Source of the DNA: Deltaproteobacteria bacterium
Lineage (GTDB): Bacteria; Desulfobacterota; Desulfobulbia; Desulfobulbales; SURF-16
Direction: 5' to 3'
Length of the DNA stretch: 33,493 bases
NCBI GenBank assembly: GCA_016219175.1
Contig: JACRCD010000011.1
Span: forward strand, 1 to 33,493
The notes below the pieces were generated by a model, which worked only from the letters and a program-made list of their open reading frames with translations, did no database searches and was not told where the DNA came from. Shown here in pieces: positions 23,617 through 33,304 of the stretch. Made by a program: the position numbers and the translations under genes. How positions within the stretch are numbered: position 1 is the first letter of the stretch; each line of letters opens with the position of its first letter.

Positions 23617-23705
23617 GGTTCGAGTATCCTTATCTGCCGGAACAGAAGTAATTAGTTAAATATGGAATTATCTTTCATTGCGATATTAATTGTCAATCAG
23701 CAATT

Positions 23706-25304
23706 TTAAGATAGTCTCTTTCGGCAGGCCGCGGCGAAATCTTCCGGGTAATGGCCCATGATCCAGCGCAGCTGCGCTTCGCTGAAGGCGCCCGGGGACT
23801 CGGGCAGTTTCGGCAGGAAAGAGTAGATGAGGCGTTGATCGGTTTTGTCCTTGAAACGTTTGGCATATTCGATGGTGGTGGCCATTTTCACTCCCAGGCC
23901 GCCGAGCACCCGCATGGCCGTAAGCATTCCCCGGTCCAGGGAATCGCGCATGACTTGGTCTGCCTCCAGGATATTGCCCACCGGCCGCAGCGGCATGAGC
24001 TGCAGTTCCCACTGGGAGGTCTGCGCCTTGGGGACAAAGAGCAACACCTGATCATCCTCGTAGACAATGAGGGATGATTCTCCCCCGTGGTCATCCAGGC
24101 GTTGGTTGTTGCGGATACAGGTGACGAGGTCGGTAAAAAGGGAGCTGTGGTGTTTTGCGCCGTAGGTCCGCACGCATTCGGCCACCAGATCACCGCAGCC
24201 GTAAGAAGGGAGGCTGGCCCCGGTCTGTCTCCTTGCCCGCATGGCGGGAAGGACAGCGGGCAGCAGGGCGAACTGCTGGTGGATCTGCTGGTGGGAGGCG
24301 TTGAGCCGGTAATGGCTCGGCGCGAAGTCAAAGCCGTAATTCCAGCCCCACAGGGTGCGGTCGAAGAAGGGAACATCCTCCGATCGGTCAAGCCGCCTCC
24401 CTATTTCCCGGCGTAGACCTTCCAGCTCGCCGGCGGACAGGGTTTTCCCGCCGGAATCCGCGTCAATGCCCAGGGCAGCGGCCAGGCGTACGTAGGTGCG
24501 CTGGTAGTAGAGATGGCGCAGACCCGTCATGTCAGCCGCGGACAGCTTGCTGATATCATAGCGGCGGGCATCGTGGGCCATGTTGGCGGCATAGTGGCCC
24601 CAGGGTATGTATGAGTTGCGCCGCAGGTATTCGAAGACATGGTGATCCGGGTCCGCCCATTCACCGACGATCTCGCTGCCGCCCTGGGCGCCGGGACGCA
24701 GGACCATGGTCCGTTTGTACGAATCAGGCAGGCAGGGATTATTGGCTACCGCCTCGAAGAGGTCATGATTTTTTATCAGGGGGTGTGGTCTGCCCTGCGC
24801 ATCATTGGCGTAGAGAAGACCTGCCGGTGCGCCGTCCGGGCTGCTAACGAAATCGCAGCTCATCCCGGCAAGCCTTACCAGATCAGCCGGGTCGGTTGAG
24901 GTGGTGGCAAGGGCCAGCAGGACGGTTTCCGGCAGAGCGGCAAAAAGGCCGGCAACGCTGTCATTTTCCCGGCCGGCGAGCCAGGTTTGGACACTTTGGG
25001 TAAATGATACCGGTCCCGGTTCCGGCAAGCGGATGCTCAGCGGGTCCCGAGCCCGGGCGTCGGCCCAGCGCGAGTTAATAAAGGTCGTGCCCTTGAAGGG
25101 GAAGAAGTTGGGGACCTCAAAGATCCTGTCCGCCTTTTCAACCGTTATATCGGCCGGCGGAAAATTCCGCCGGTTGAGGTGTTCCCTGCCGTCGCACAGG
25201 CCAAGGCTTTCGATATAATCATTGACGCGGAGATTTTTAACCTCGTAAACTGGATCGTGTATGCCGTAGAGAAAGTCGCCTTCCGGGGTTATACAGGTGC
25301 GCAT
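23706..25304 (-). CDS. Conserved-looking protein of unknown function, GalT/HIT-superfamily-like
   Basis: A 532-aa soluble protein with no signal peptide. Two parts recall galactose-1-phosphate uridylyltransferase and related HIT enzymes: ASHQQIHQQFALLP (near residue 353) lines up with the GalT nucleophile motif CSNPHPHGQ, keeping the last His and the Gln but losing the middle His; and VLLFVPKAQTSQWELQLMPL (near residue 425), with LFVP and the W-E-L pattern, resembles the second-half GalT motif FVPxAxxxPFE. The distance and order also agree. The remainder (for example NFFPFKGTTFINSRWADARA near 65) is unlike any enzyme I know. So a nucleotidyl-transferring or phosphorolytic role is possible but unproven. 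The frame opens at TTG 25316; ATG 25304 (MRTCITPEGDF) is preferred although neither has a clear ribosome-binding site. It is divergent from recC. Confidence 0.75.
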   Translation of the reverse strand: MRTCITPEGDFLYGIHDPVYEVKNLRVNDYIESLGLCDGREHLNRRNFPPADITVEKADRIFEVPNFFPFKGTTFINSRWADARARDPLSIRLPEPGPVSFTQSVQTWLAGRENDSVAGLFAALPETVLLALATTSTDPADLVRLAGMSCDFVSSPDGAPAGLLYANDAQGRPHPLIKNHDLFEAVANNPCLPDSYKRTMVLRPGAQGGSEIVGEWADPDHHVFEYLRRNSYIPWGHYAANMAHDARRYDISKLSAADMTGLRHLYYQRTYVRLAAALGIDADSGGKTLSAGELEGLRREIGRRLDRSEDVPFFDRTLWGWNYGFDFAPSHYRLNASHQQIHQQFALLPAVLPAMRARRQTGASLPSYGCGDLVAECVRTYGAKHHSSLFTDLVTCIRNNQRLDDHGGESSLIVYEDDQVLLFVPKAQTSQWELQLMPLRPVGNILEADQVMRDSLDRGMLTAMRVLGGLGVKMATTIEYAKRFKDKTDQRLIYSFLPKLPESPGAFSEAQLRWIMGHYPEDFAAACRKRLS

Positions 25305-25339
25305 GGCTGGGCTCAATTAATAATGAATAATTGAAAATT

Positions 25340-25365
25340 TTAAATGAAAGGATGTTTTCATTTAA
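25340..25365. repeat. AT-rich perfect hairpin between the GalT-like gene and recC
   Basis: TTAAATGAAA (25340-25349) and TTTCATTTAA (25356-25365) form a 10-bp stem with loop GGATGT in the AT-rich divergent spacer (25305-25489). There is no T-run. It may be an operator for one or both genes or a cold-labile leader structure. Confidence 0.5.
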
Positions 25366-25489
25366 TTCCTATTTTGTGATTCGTAATTTTTGATTCTCTT
25401 ATATACATCCGCCGGATCATCCAATCAATAAATCAAGCGGATTTTGATTAATTTCTTGCGCCGCCCCGTGGTTGGAGTAAAAACATTCC

Positions 25490-28400
25490 ATGCCCATTCA
25501 TCTCTATTCCAGCAACCAACTTGAGATTCTGGCCCGGCGGTGCGGCGAGATTTTCAGGCGGGATCCCCTGCCGCCTCTTGAGGCGGAAATCGTTGTGGTG
25601 CAGAGCCGCGGCATGGCCCGCTGGCTGGCCATGGAGCTTGCCGGCCAGCTCTCCGTGTGGGCAAACGGTTACTTTCCCTTTCCCAATACATTCGTGGAGG
25701 ACATTTTCCGCCGCCTGCCAGCGGAGAGTGACCGGCCGGTTTACGAGCGCACCAGGGCGGTCTGGCAGCTCATGAAGCTGCTGGACGAACTGCGGGACGA
25801 TCCCCTTTTTCTTTCTCTTGCCTCCTATCTTGATGATCCCCTGAAACGTTTTCAGCTGGCGGGACAGCTTGCCGGTCTCTTTGATCAATACATCATCTAT
25901 CGTCCTGATTTTATTGGTGAGTGGGAAAAGGGGCACTTTGAGGTGGGGGGCTGGCAGGGGCGCCTGTGGCATGAGTTTGCTGTTCGTCACGGCCGGCTGC
26001 ACCGTGGCGCGCTGCTGGAACAGTTTTTTCAGGCCCTGCGCCATGGTCCCTTAAGGAATCTACCCCGGCGGGTTACTTTTTTCGGCATTTCGAGCCTGCC
26101 GCCTTTTCATCTGGATGTACTGCACGCCCTGTCCGAGTACGTGACGGTCAATTTCTTTTTCATGAATCCCTGCCGTCAGTGGTGGGGGGATATCATGCCG
26201 GAACGGGAGATCAATCGCCATGTTTTACGCGCCCGGCAGGAGGCCGGGGACCTCTATCTTGAATCCGGCCATCCTCTGCTGGCCTCCATGGGGCATCTGG
26301 CCCGTGATTTTCTCATTCTGCTGCAGGAAAGGGATTGCCGGGAACATGATCTGTTTGAGGCCCCGGAAGAGACAAGCTTGCTTAGCGCCATGCAAAAGGA
26401 CATCCTTGACCTGACCCATGGCGGCCATGATGCTGCCGCGGACAGTTCCGTTGTCGTCAATTCCTGCCACAGCCCGATGCGGGAGGTGGAAGTGCTGCAG
26501 GATCATCTGCTGGCCCTTTTTGACAGCGACAAGTCGCTTACCGCCAGTGACGTCATTGTCATGGCCCCTGATATTGAAGGGTACAGCGCCCTGGTGCAGG
26601 CGGTTTTTGACCTTGATCCCGCTCATCCCCATTTCATCCCCTTTACCCTGGCTGACAGAAGTGCCGGGGCAGACAGTGAGCTGATCGATGCCTTTTTTGC
26701 CGTTCTCGACCTGGCGGCAGGCCGCTGCACGGCCGGGGAGATTGCCGGTTTTACCGCCAGGCCTCTTTTCTTGAGGAAGTTTTCTTTAAGCGAGGCGGAT
26801 CTTGGCGTCATGGAGGAATGGGTGCGCAAACTCGCCATCCGCTGGGGCCGCGACGCCAGGCAGAAGGAAAAGCTTGGTCTGCCCCCCTACGGGGAAAATA
26901 CCTGGAGGGCAGGGTTTGACAGGCTGCTGCTCGGCTATGCCATGGCGGATCGACAGGAACTGTTTGCAGGTATCCTGCCCTTTGGGGAACTGGCGGAAAG
27001 CGATGCCGGGCTGCTCGGCAGGATGCTGGACGCTTTCACCGTTCTTTTTTACTGGCTGGAACGGTTGCCCGGCAAACGTGGGCTGGCGGAGTGGGCTGTG
27101 GAACTGCAGGGCCTGCTGGCCGCCTGTTTCCCTGAGGACCGGGAGCAGGAGGGGGAGATGCCGGCCCTGCGCCAGGCCCTGCTCAGCCTGTCCGCCATCC
27201 GGGAGGAAACGGGTTTCAGCGAAGAGCTTGATCTCGGGGTGCTAAAAAACTGGCTGCATCAGCTGCTGCGGGTGGAAAAATCCCCCCGGGGCTTTTTAAG
27301 CGGCGGGGTCACCTTCTGCTCCTTGCTGCCCATGCGGGCCATTCCCTTTAAGGTTGTCTGTCTGCTGGGCATGAATGACGGGGATTTCCCCCGGCCCCGT
27401 TTTGATCTGAGTTTCGATCTGATGGGCCGGGAGCCCAGACGGGGCGACCGCAGCCCGCGCCTTGATGACCGCTACCTTTTCCTGGAGGCCCTGCTTTCCG
27501 CCCGCAACCAGCTCTATATAAGCTATGTGGGGCAATCGGCGCGGGATGACGCCACCTTGCCGCCGTCTGTGCTGGTGAGCGAGCTGGTCGACTGTCTGGC
27601 CGATATGTGCAAGGCCCCCGGCGGAACGGGGAGGCAGGGCAGCGACTTTGTCACTCGCCAGCGTCTGCAGCCTTTTCACCCTGCCTATTTTCAGACCGGC
27701 GGCCCGCTCTTCAGTTACTCGGCGGAAAATCTCGCCGCGGCAAAACGGCTGCTATCGGGTGGGGACCCTGACGCAGGCTTCTGGACATCCTTACCTCTGC
27801 AACCCCAGGAAAGCATGGCGGGGGAAATTGATCTTGATGATTTTATAAAATTTTTTCTTCACCCCCTGCGGTTTTTCTGCAGGCAGCGTCTCGGCCTTGA
27901 ACTGCCGGGGGCAGATGAAGCCCCTGCCGACGCCGAGCCTTTCTCGCTGACCGGCCTTCCCCTTTACCAGCTTGAGACGGAACTGCTGAGCCGTCTTGCC
28001 GGTAAGGAAGATACGCAAAGCCTTGGCCTTCTGTGGAGGGCCAGGGGAGCACTGCCCCATGGCCGGGCCGGCGATATCGCGGTGCGAGAGGTGCGGGAAA
28101 ATGTGGCGGGATTTTACGGGCGGCTGGCAAAGTATCTGGCCCCGCTGGTTGAGCCGCCTGTTTTTCGCATTGTCATGGGGGACTTCGTGCTCCGCGGCCG
28201 TCTGGAGAAAATGACGGAAAACGGACTGCTGCATGGACGGCCGGCCAGGATGAAGGGCAAGGATCTACTGCGGGCCTGGATTATGCATCTCGTCTCTAAC
28301 CGGCTCTCTCCGGATGGACCCCGCCGGTCCGTCGTGGTGGCCAGGGACAGAAGCGTTGTCCTGCAGCCGGTGTTCAACAGCCATGAACTGCTGGAGCAGC

Positions 28401-28681
28401 TTGTGGCCCTCTTTCTGCAGGGTCAGCGGGAGCCCCTGCCTTTTTTTGTTGAGACATCCTATCACTATGCCGTGCATGCCTGCGAGGGCGGAATGGAAAG
28501 GGCCGGCAAGGAGGCCCAGGCCAGCTGGCGCGGCAGAAATAACGGCAGGGGCGAACGTGACGACGTGTATATCAGGTTCCGCTTTCAAAATGACCAGGAA
28601 CCGCTGGGCGAAGCCTTTGCGGATTTGGCCGTAAAGATTTTCGCCCCGTTGTTTACCCATATGGAGGATGACAATGGCTGA
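25490..28681 (+). CDS. recC: Exodeoxyribonuclease V gamma chain (RecC)
   Basis: A 1063-aa protein close to the usual RecC length (E. coli about 1120). The N-terminus MPIHLYSSNQLEILARRCGE and QSRGMARWLAMELAGQL are typical of RecC, as are GYFPFPNTFVEDIF, RAIPFKVVCLLGMNDGDFPR (near 615-635), FDLMGREPRRGDRSPRLDDR and the C-terminal DDVYIRFRF region. RecC recognises Chi and holds RecB and RecD in the RecBCD helicase-nuclease. recB and recD do not follow: the next gene is a DUF748 protein whose start overlaps the recC stop by 8 bases. The partners must be elsewhere if the complex works. The ribosome-binding site is TGGAG about 13 bases before the ATG, a wide spacing. Confidence 0.95.
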   Translation: MPIHLYSSNQLEILARRCGEIFRRDPLPPLEAEIVVVQSRGMARWLAMELAGQLSVWANGYFPFPNTFVEDIFRRLPAESDRPVYERTRAVWQLMKLLDELRDDPLFLSLASYLDDPLKRFQLAGQLAGLFDQYIIYRPDFIGEWEKGHFEVGGWQGRLWHEFAVRHGRLHRGALLEQFFQALRHGPLRNLPRRVTFFGISSLPPFHLDVLHALSEYVTVNFFFMNPCRQWWGDIMPEREINRHVLRARQEAGDLYLESGHPLLASMGHLARDFLILLQERDCREHDLFEAPEETSLLSAMQKDILDLTHGGHDAAADSSVVVNSCHSPMREVEVLQDHLLALFDSDKSLTASDVIVMAPDIEGYSALVQAVFDLDPAHPHFIPFTLADRSAGADSELIDAFFAVLDLAAGRCTAGEIAGFTARPLFLRKFSLSEADLGVMEEWVRKLAIRWGRDARQKEKLGLPPYGENTWRAGFDRLLLGYAMADRQELFAGILPFGELAESDAGLLGRMLDAFTVLFYWLERLPGKRGLAEWAVELQGLLAACFPEDREQEGEMPALRQALLSLSAIREETGFSEELDLGVLKNWLHQLLRVEKSPRGFLSGGVTFCSLLPMRAIPFKVVCLLGMNDGDFPRPRFDLSFDLMGREPRRGDRSPRLDDRYLFLEALLSARNQLYISYVGQSARDDATLPPSVLVSELVDCLADMCKAPGGTGRQGSDFVTRQRLQPFHPAYFQTGGPLFSYSAENLAAAKRLLSGGDPDAGFWTSLPLQPQESMAGEIDLDDFIKFFLHPLRFFCRQRLGLELPGADEAPADAEPFSLTGLPLYQLETELLSRLAGKEDTQSLGLLWRARGALPHGRAGDIAVREVRENVAGFYGRLAKYLAPLVEPPVFRIVMGDFVLRGRLEKMTENGLLHGRPARMKGKDLLRAWIMHLVSNRLSPDGPRRSVVVARDRSVVLQPVFNSHELLEQLVALFLQGQREPLPFFVETSYHYAVHACEGGMERAGKEAQASWRGRNNGRGERDDVYIRFRFQNDQEPLGEAFADLAVKIFAPLFTHMEDDNG

Positions 28682-31600
28682 AGGGAAATTGCTGTCTCTC
28701 TGGCGGAAGTTGTCCCGTTGCCAGCGTTTGTCCCTAACGTTATGTCTGTTGCTGCTTTTTTACACCGTTGCCGGCTTCCTGCTTGTGCCTGCCGTGCTGC
28801 GCAGCCAGCTTGAAAAAAACCTGAGCCGGACCCTGCAGAGGCAAACCATGGTCCGTGAGGTGAAAATAAACCCCTATACCCTGCAGGTGGAAATCAATGG
28901 CTTCCTGGTGCGGGAGGCAACCGGGCAGGAGCCCTTTGTTTCCTTTGACAGTATGCGCATCAACCTGCAGGCTGTTTCCCTTTTCAAGCGGGCTATTATT
29001 TTAAAGACCTTTTCCCTGGTAAATCCCTATGGCAAGATCGTTTTGCGGGAAGAGGGTGTGTTTAATTTTTCCGATCTGGCCGCCGGTTCCGTCGACCAGG
29101 AGCAGGATAAGGAAAAAAAGGCAACGGCCCTGGCGTTTTCCATCAATAATATTGACCTGACCGGCGGGATTATCGATTTTGAGGACCGGGTAAAGGGGGT
29201 CAACCACCGGATCAAGGACCTGCATATTGCTCTGCCCTTTCTGTCGGATCTGCCCTACGAGGTTGAAATTTTTACCAAGCCGGCCTTTGAAGCGGACATC
29301 AACGGCGTCCCCCTCAACATGCTTGGCGAAAGCAAGCCTTTTCACCCCACCCGCCAATCCGAGATCAAGGTCAACTTTTCCGGTATCGATCTGACAAAAT
29401 ACCTCTCCTATCTGCCTGGAAATCTGAATTTTGTCATAAAAAACGGCCTGCTGGACCTTGATCTGGCCTTCTCCTTTATCAAGGCCGAGGACGGCGACCC
29501 GTCCGTCAAGGTCCAGGGCAAAGCCGCTCTGCGCGAGGTGAAGGTGGTCGACCTGCGGCAGCAGCCGCTGCTTTCCTTCCCGGAGTTGAGCGTGGAGATT
29601 GACCGGGCCCATATTTTCCGCAAGGAATTTTATCTGGCCGGACTTGTCTGGCGCCAACCGGAGATTTACCTGAAACGTCTGGCAAACGGCGGCTTGAATC
29701 TTGCCGGACTTGTGGCCAAGCCGGAGAAGGAGGGCGGGCAGGAAAGTCCGGCATCATCCGGCAGCCCCCTGCTGTTTGAGGTTGGCGAAGCGCGGGTCGC
29801 TGACGGTGTCATCCATTTTGCCGACGAAATGACCGCCTCGCCCTTTCAGACCACCCTGAGCCCCCTGAATGTCCAGGTGAACAATTTCAGCACCGCTGCG
29901 GGGAAATCCGCCGATTACAAGCTTACCTTAACCAGTGAGGTTGGCGAGAATTGCAACGCGGAAGGCCTGTTCTCTTTTGCGCCCCTGAAAGTTGCGGCTG
30001 GGGTGGGATTGGAAAATGTCAGTCTTGCCAAGTACCGGCCGTACTATGAAAAGGCGTTGCGGGCGGAACTCGGGGCCGAAAAGGCAACGGCTGGCGCCAG
30101 GATCGACTTTGCCGCCGCGGATGACCTCTTTGTGATCTCGGATCTGGGGGTTTCGCTGGGAAATCTTTCCCTGACCGGTCCGGACCAGGCCGGCAAAATC
30201 CTTGTGTCCGAGCTGTCCGTCAGTGAAGTTTCGGTGAATGTCAGGGACAAAGAGGTGGTTGCCGGCAGATTCACGGGCAAGGGGGGGACCGTGCCGCTTA
30301 CCAGACGCGAGGACGGCACTCTCAATGTCCGGGACTTTCTGGCGGCGCACCGGAGCGATGAGCCCGTTTCCGGGGAAGGGGAGGCCTCGAAGGAAGAGGC
30401 GGCTTCCGGACCGGCCTGGCTGGTTGAGGTGAAGGAGGTGGATTTTTCCGGTTTCGCCGTCACCTTTACCGATCAAATTCCCGCCCGGCCAGCCTCGTTT
30501 AATCTGGACGGGATCAAGCTGACCGCCTCGCGGTTGAGCAACCGTGACCAGGAAAAGGGAAGTTTCGACCTTGCCCTGCTGCTTAATAAAACAGGCAAGG
30601 TCAAGGTGCGCGGCTCGGCGGGGCTTGCACCGCTCGCGCTGCGGCTTGATCTCGATCTTGACGGCCTGCCCCTGAAAGCAGCGCAGCCCTACGTCGAAGA
30701 GCATCTCAATGTGATCATCGGCGACGGCAAGGGATCGGTCAAGGGGGCTTTTTCTCTGGAAAAAGTGGAGTCAGGCAAAACAGCGGTCTCCTTTAAGGGA
30801 GGGGGGAATGTCCGGCAGTTTGTCTGTCTCGATGCGCGGCAGGCGGACAAGCTCCTGGCCTGGAAGGAGCTTAGCCTGAAAAAGGTGGAGGCGGGGTCGG
30901 AGCCCCCGCGGTTTTCCGCCGGGGAGGTCCTGCTTGACACCCTGTCCGCCGCGGTCGTGGTCAACCCGGACGGCGTACTGAACCTGAGCACTATTGCCCG
31001 AAAAGAAAAAGAGGGGCCACAGGAAAAAAAGACAGCGCCGGAAGCGGGGGCTGCCACGTCGGAAAAGGCGGAAGCCGAGGTGGTCATCGGCGAGGTGAGA
31101 TTAGTCAAGTGCGGGGTTGATTTTGCCGACCGCAGTGTTGCGCCGCCGTTCAATACCGGCCTGCACGATATCGAGGGGAGGATAAAGGGACTTGCCTCCG
31201 GCAGGAATGTCTCGGCTGATCTTGATATCTCGGCCAGGATTGATCACCAGTCCCCGCTGAAACTCACCGGCTCCATCCACCCCTGGCAGGATTTCTTCAC
31301 CGATATCACCGCTGAGCTGCGTGATATCGAGCTGAGCCCCATGACCCCTTATTCCGTCAAATTCATCGGCTATCCGCTGACCAAGGGCAAGCTGCACTTA
31401 AATCTCCACTATCTGGTTGAAGGCAAAAAGCTCACTTCGGAAAACAAGGCCTTTATTGACCAGATCACCCTCGGCGACTTTGTGCAAAACGATACCGCGG
31501 CCGATATGCCGGTGCAGCTTGCCATCTCGCTTTTGAAAAACCGCAAGGGCGAGATCCACCTCAATATCCCGGTGTCCGGGCAGCTCGATGACCCGGAATT

Positions 31601-32258
31601 CAGCGTGGCCGGAGTGGTTTTCAAGATGATCGCCAATCTGCTGGTCAAGGCGGCGACCTCGCCTTTTTCCCTGCTCGGTGCTCTTTTCGAGGGCGGCGAA
31701 GAGAATCAGTATGTGCGGTTTGCTCCGGGACGGGCGGTTATCGCCGAGGAGAGCGTCTCCATGCTGGCGGAATTGGCCAAGGCCCTTGCCGACCGGCCAG
31801 CCCTCAAGGTGGAGCTCGCCGGCCGGACCGACCTGGCTGAAGACGGCAAGGCGCTGATCCAGCTCCGCTTCGACCGGCAGCTCAAGGCCATGAAGTTCAA
31901 GGAGCTGGCCGGCAGGGAGGATGCTGTTGCTGATGTGGATGCGGTGGAGATTGCCCCGGAAGAATACGAACGCTACCTGAAAAAGGCCTATAAGAATGCG
32001 GATTTCGAGAGGCCGAAAAACTTTCTCGGTCTGCTGAAGGATATCCCCCCTGCCGAGATGGAGCGGCTTCTCTATGAACATATCGTCATCACGGAGGACG
32101 ATATGCGCCAACTGGCCGTGGCGCGGGGCCAGACGGTACGGGATACGCTTGTTGTCCAGGGACCGGTGGAAGCGGAAAGAATTTTTCTGGTCGAGCCGGC
32201 AGGAAGCGCCGCCGGCAGCGATCAGCTGGGCATGCGGGTTGAGATGAAGCTGAAGTAG
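28674..32258 (+). CDS. DUF748 (AsmA-like) envelope protein
   Basis: A 1194-aa protein anchored by one N-terminal transmembrane helix (residues about 19-40, LSLTLCLLLLFYTVAGFLLV). The rest is repeated beta-strand segments in the periplasm, with the DUF748 pattern LVPAVLRSQLEKNLSRTL, NPYTLQVEINGFLVRE, LKTFSLVNPYGKIVLREEG and FNFSDL. Later repeats such as TPYSVKFIGYPLTKGKLHLN are typical of this family. The C-terminus VELAGRTDLAEDGKALIQLR is like the DUF748 end. AsmA-like proteins are thought to bridge the envelope and move lipid between membranes; the role of DUF748 is less established. ATG 28674 lies six bases after GGAGG, whereas the in-frame ATG 28668 touches it, so 28674 is chosen. It overlaps the recC stop by 8 bases and is translated in coupling with it. 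Confidence 0.9.
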   Translation: MAEGKLLSLWRKLSRCQRLSLTLCLLLLFYTVAGFLLVPAVLRSQLEKNLSRTLQRQTMVREVKINPYTLQVEINGFLVREATGQEPFVSFDSMRINLQAVSLFKRAIILKTFSLVNPYGKIVLREEGVFNFSDLAAGSVDQEQDKEKKATALAFSINNIDLTGGIIDFEDRVKGVNHRIKDLHIALPFLSDLPYEVEIFTKPAFEADINGVPLNMLGESKPFHPTRQSEIKVNFSGIDLTKYLSYLPGNLNFVIKNGLLDLDLAFSFIKAEDGDPSVKVQGKAALREVKVVDLRQQPLLSFPELSVEIDRAHIFRKEFYLAGLVWRQPEIYLKRLANGGLNLAGLVAKPEKEGGQESPASSGSPLLFEVGEARVADGVIHFADEMTASPFQTTLSPLNVQVNNFSTAAGKSADYKLTLTSEVGENCNAEGLFSFAPLKVAAGVGLENVSLAKYRPYYEKALRAELGAEKATAGARIDFAAADDLFVISDLGVSLGNLSLTGPDQAGKILVSELSVSEVSVNVRDKEVVAGRFTGKGGTVPLTRREDGTLNVRDFLAAHRSDEPVSGEGEASKEEAASGPAWLVEVKEVDFSGFAVTFTDQIPARPASFNLDGIKLTASRLSNRDQEKGSFDLALLLNKTGKVKVRGSAGLAPLALRLDLDLDGLPLKAAQPYVEEHLNVIIGDGKGSVKGAFSLEKVESGKTAVSFKGGGNVRQFVCLDARQADKLLAWKELSLKKVEAGSEPPRFSAGEVLLDTLSAAVVVNPDGVLNLSTIARKEKEGPQEKKTAPEAGAATSEKAEAEVVIGEVRLVKCGVDFADRSVAPPFNTGLHDIEGRIKGLASGRNVSADLDISARIDHQSPLKLTGSIHPWQDFFTDITAELRDIELSPMTPYSVKFIGYPLTKGKLHLNLHYLVEGKKLTSENKAFIDQITLGDFVQNDTAADMPVQLAISLLKNRKGEIHLNIPVSGQLDDPEFSVAGVVFKMIANLLVKAATSPFSLLGALFEGGEENQYVRFAPGRAVIAEESVSMLAELAKALADRPALKVELAGRTDLAEDGKALIQLRFDRQLKAMKFKELAGREDAVADVDAVEIAPEEYERYLKKAYKNADFERPKNFLGLLKDIPPAEMERLLYEHIVITEDDMRQLAVARGQTVRDTLVVQGPVEAERIFLVEPAGSAAGSDQLGMRVEMKLK

Positions 32259-32275
32259 CAGGATCGCGACTTTCT

Positions 32276-32293
32276 ATTTTTTACGACGTCATC
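32276..32293. repeat. Solo end of the MITE-like element found at 33339-33493
   Basis: An 18-base word ATTTTTTACGACGTCATC after the DUF748 stop matches 33475-33492 at 17 of 18 positions. No left partner (TCGTAAAAAGTC) lies nearby, so it looks like a remnant or shared terminus. The adjacent GTCATCT/AGATGAC stem (32289-32312) has a 10-base loop. Confidence 0.6.
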
Positions 32294-32355
32294 TGGCAGC
32301 TTCGAGATGACTTCTTGCGGAGATCATCATTTTTTGCGGGTTTATCGAAATAAAC

Positions 32356-32383
32356 TTGACAGAGATGATTTGCGGCACATAAT
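32356..32383 (+). promoter_or_regulatory. Promoter of the OmpA-family gene
   Basis: Perfect -35 TTGACA (32356-32361), 16-base spacer and CATAAT (32378-32383), then a run of T residues. This places the start of transcription near 32391, about 46 bases before the coding start. Confidence 0.75.
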
Positions 32384-32436
32384 TTTTTTAAAACCCTCTC
32401 ATCAATCAGTCTAGTTCAACGTGGAGAGGGATCAAC

Positions 32437-33291
32437 TTGAGCAAGGTGATGCCAGTGAAAAAAATCAAACACATGTGGATGACGGCGGTTCTTTTCTTCA
32501 TCGCAACCGGGCTTGCCATCGCCGCGGGGGCCGACAAAAAAGGGTGCGTTGACCACCCGGTCTTCCCGACGCGGATGACCGGGTATTTTATCAGTGATTG
32601 CGAGATGAAGGATTTTGATGCGTTTAAATTCGAGACCGGCAAGAAGGAAAAGACCACTGTCGAAGGACGGCGCACCAAACTGACCTACCGGGTGGAGGAC
32701 CGCGCCAAGGAAGCAAGCGGCCTGGCCATTATCCGCAACTACGAGAACGCCATCAAGGGCGTCAATGGCGCGGTCCTCTTCACGGACTCCAATCGATTCG
32801 TGAACGGCAGGATCGAAAAAGACGGCAAGGAGGCCTGGGTGCAGGCCGAGAAAGGCAATGGTCTCATCTGGCTCACCATCGTCGAGAAGGCGGGCATGGC
32901 CCAGGATATCGTGGCCAACGCGGACGCCTTTGGCATCGATATCAAATCCACCGGGCACGCCGCTGTCTATGGGATCTACTTCGACACCGGCCAGGCCGAG
33001 GTGAAAGCGGAGTCGCAGGCAGCCCTGCAGGAGGTCGCCAAGTTGCTGGCGGGTGATCCGGCCCTGAAACTGCTCGTTGTCGGCCATACCGATTCCACGG
33101 GGCAGTTCGAGGCCAATATGAAGCTCTCCCAGGCCAGGGCCGAGGCGGTGGTTCAGGCGCTGGTCGCGAGTCATGGAGTTGCCGCGGCCCGCCTGAAACC
33201 CCAGGGCGCGGGCTCCATTGCCCCGGTGACCACCAACCGCACCGAGGAGGGACGCGCCAAAAACAGACGCGTTGAGCTGGTGGAGCAGTAG
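32437..33291 (+). CDS. OmpA-family peptidoglycan-binding protein
   Basis: A 284-aa exported protein (counted from TTG 32437). The hydrophobic segment MWMTAVLFFIATGLAIAAGA at residues 13-32 is a signal peptide; mature start near 32. The N-terminal part (CVDHPVFPTRMTGYFISDCE) resembles that of other OmpA-like proteins of Proteobacteria. The C-terminal OmpA domain (about 170-284) has the expected YFDTGQAEVKAESQAALQEV, GHTDSTGQFEANMKLSQARA and the closing NRRVELVEQ, with the conserved Asp and Arg for diaminopimelate. It would link an outer-membrane or lipoprotein partner to peptidoglycan; no beta-barrel is obvious. The start is uncertain: TTG 32437 has GAGAGGG six bases upstream; ATG 32449 (MPVKKIKHMW) or GTG 32455 would give a shorter n-region. 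It has its own promoter. Confidence 0.88.
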   Translation: MSKVMPVKKIKHMWMTAVLFFIATGLAIAAGADKKGCVDHPVFPTRMTGYFISDCEMKDFDAFKFETGKKEKTTVEGRRTKLTYRVEDRAKEASGLAIIRNYENAIKGVNGAVLFTDSNRFVNGRIEKDGKEAWVQAEKGNGLIWLTIVEKAGMAQDIVANADAFGIDIKSTGHAAVYGIYFDTGQAEVKAESQAALQEVAKLLAGDPALKLLVVGHTDSTGQFEANMKLSQARAEAVVQALVASHGVAAARLKPQGAGSIAPVTTNRTEEGRAKNRRVELVEQ

Positions 33292-33304
33292 CCACCGCCA
33301 AGAG

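Noticed and set aside
28668-28673. Start of the DUF748 protein at the first in-frame ATG (28668)
   Set aside because: It directly abuts GGAGG with no spacer; ATG 28674, six bases away, is the better start.
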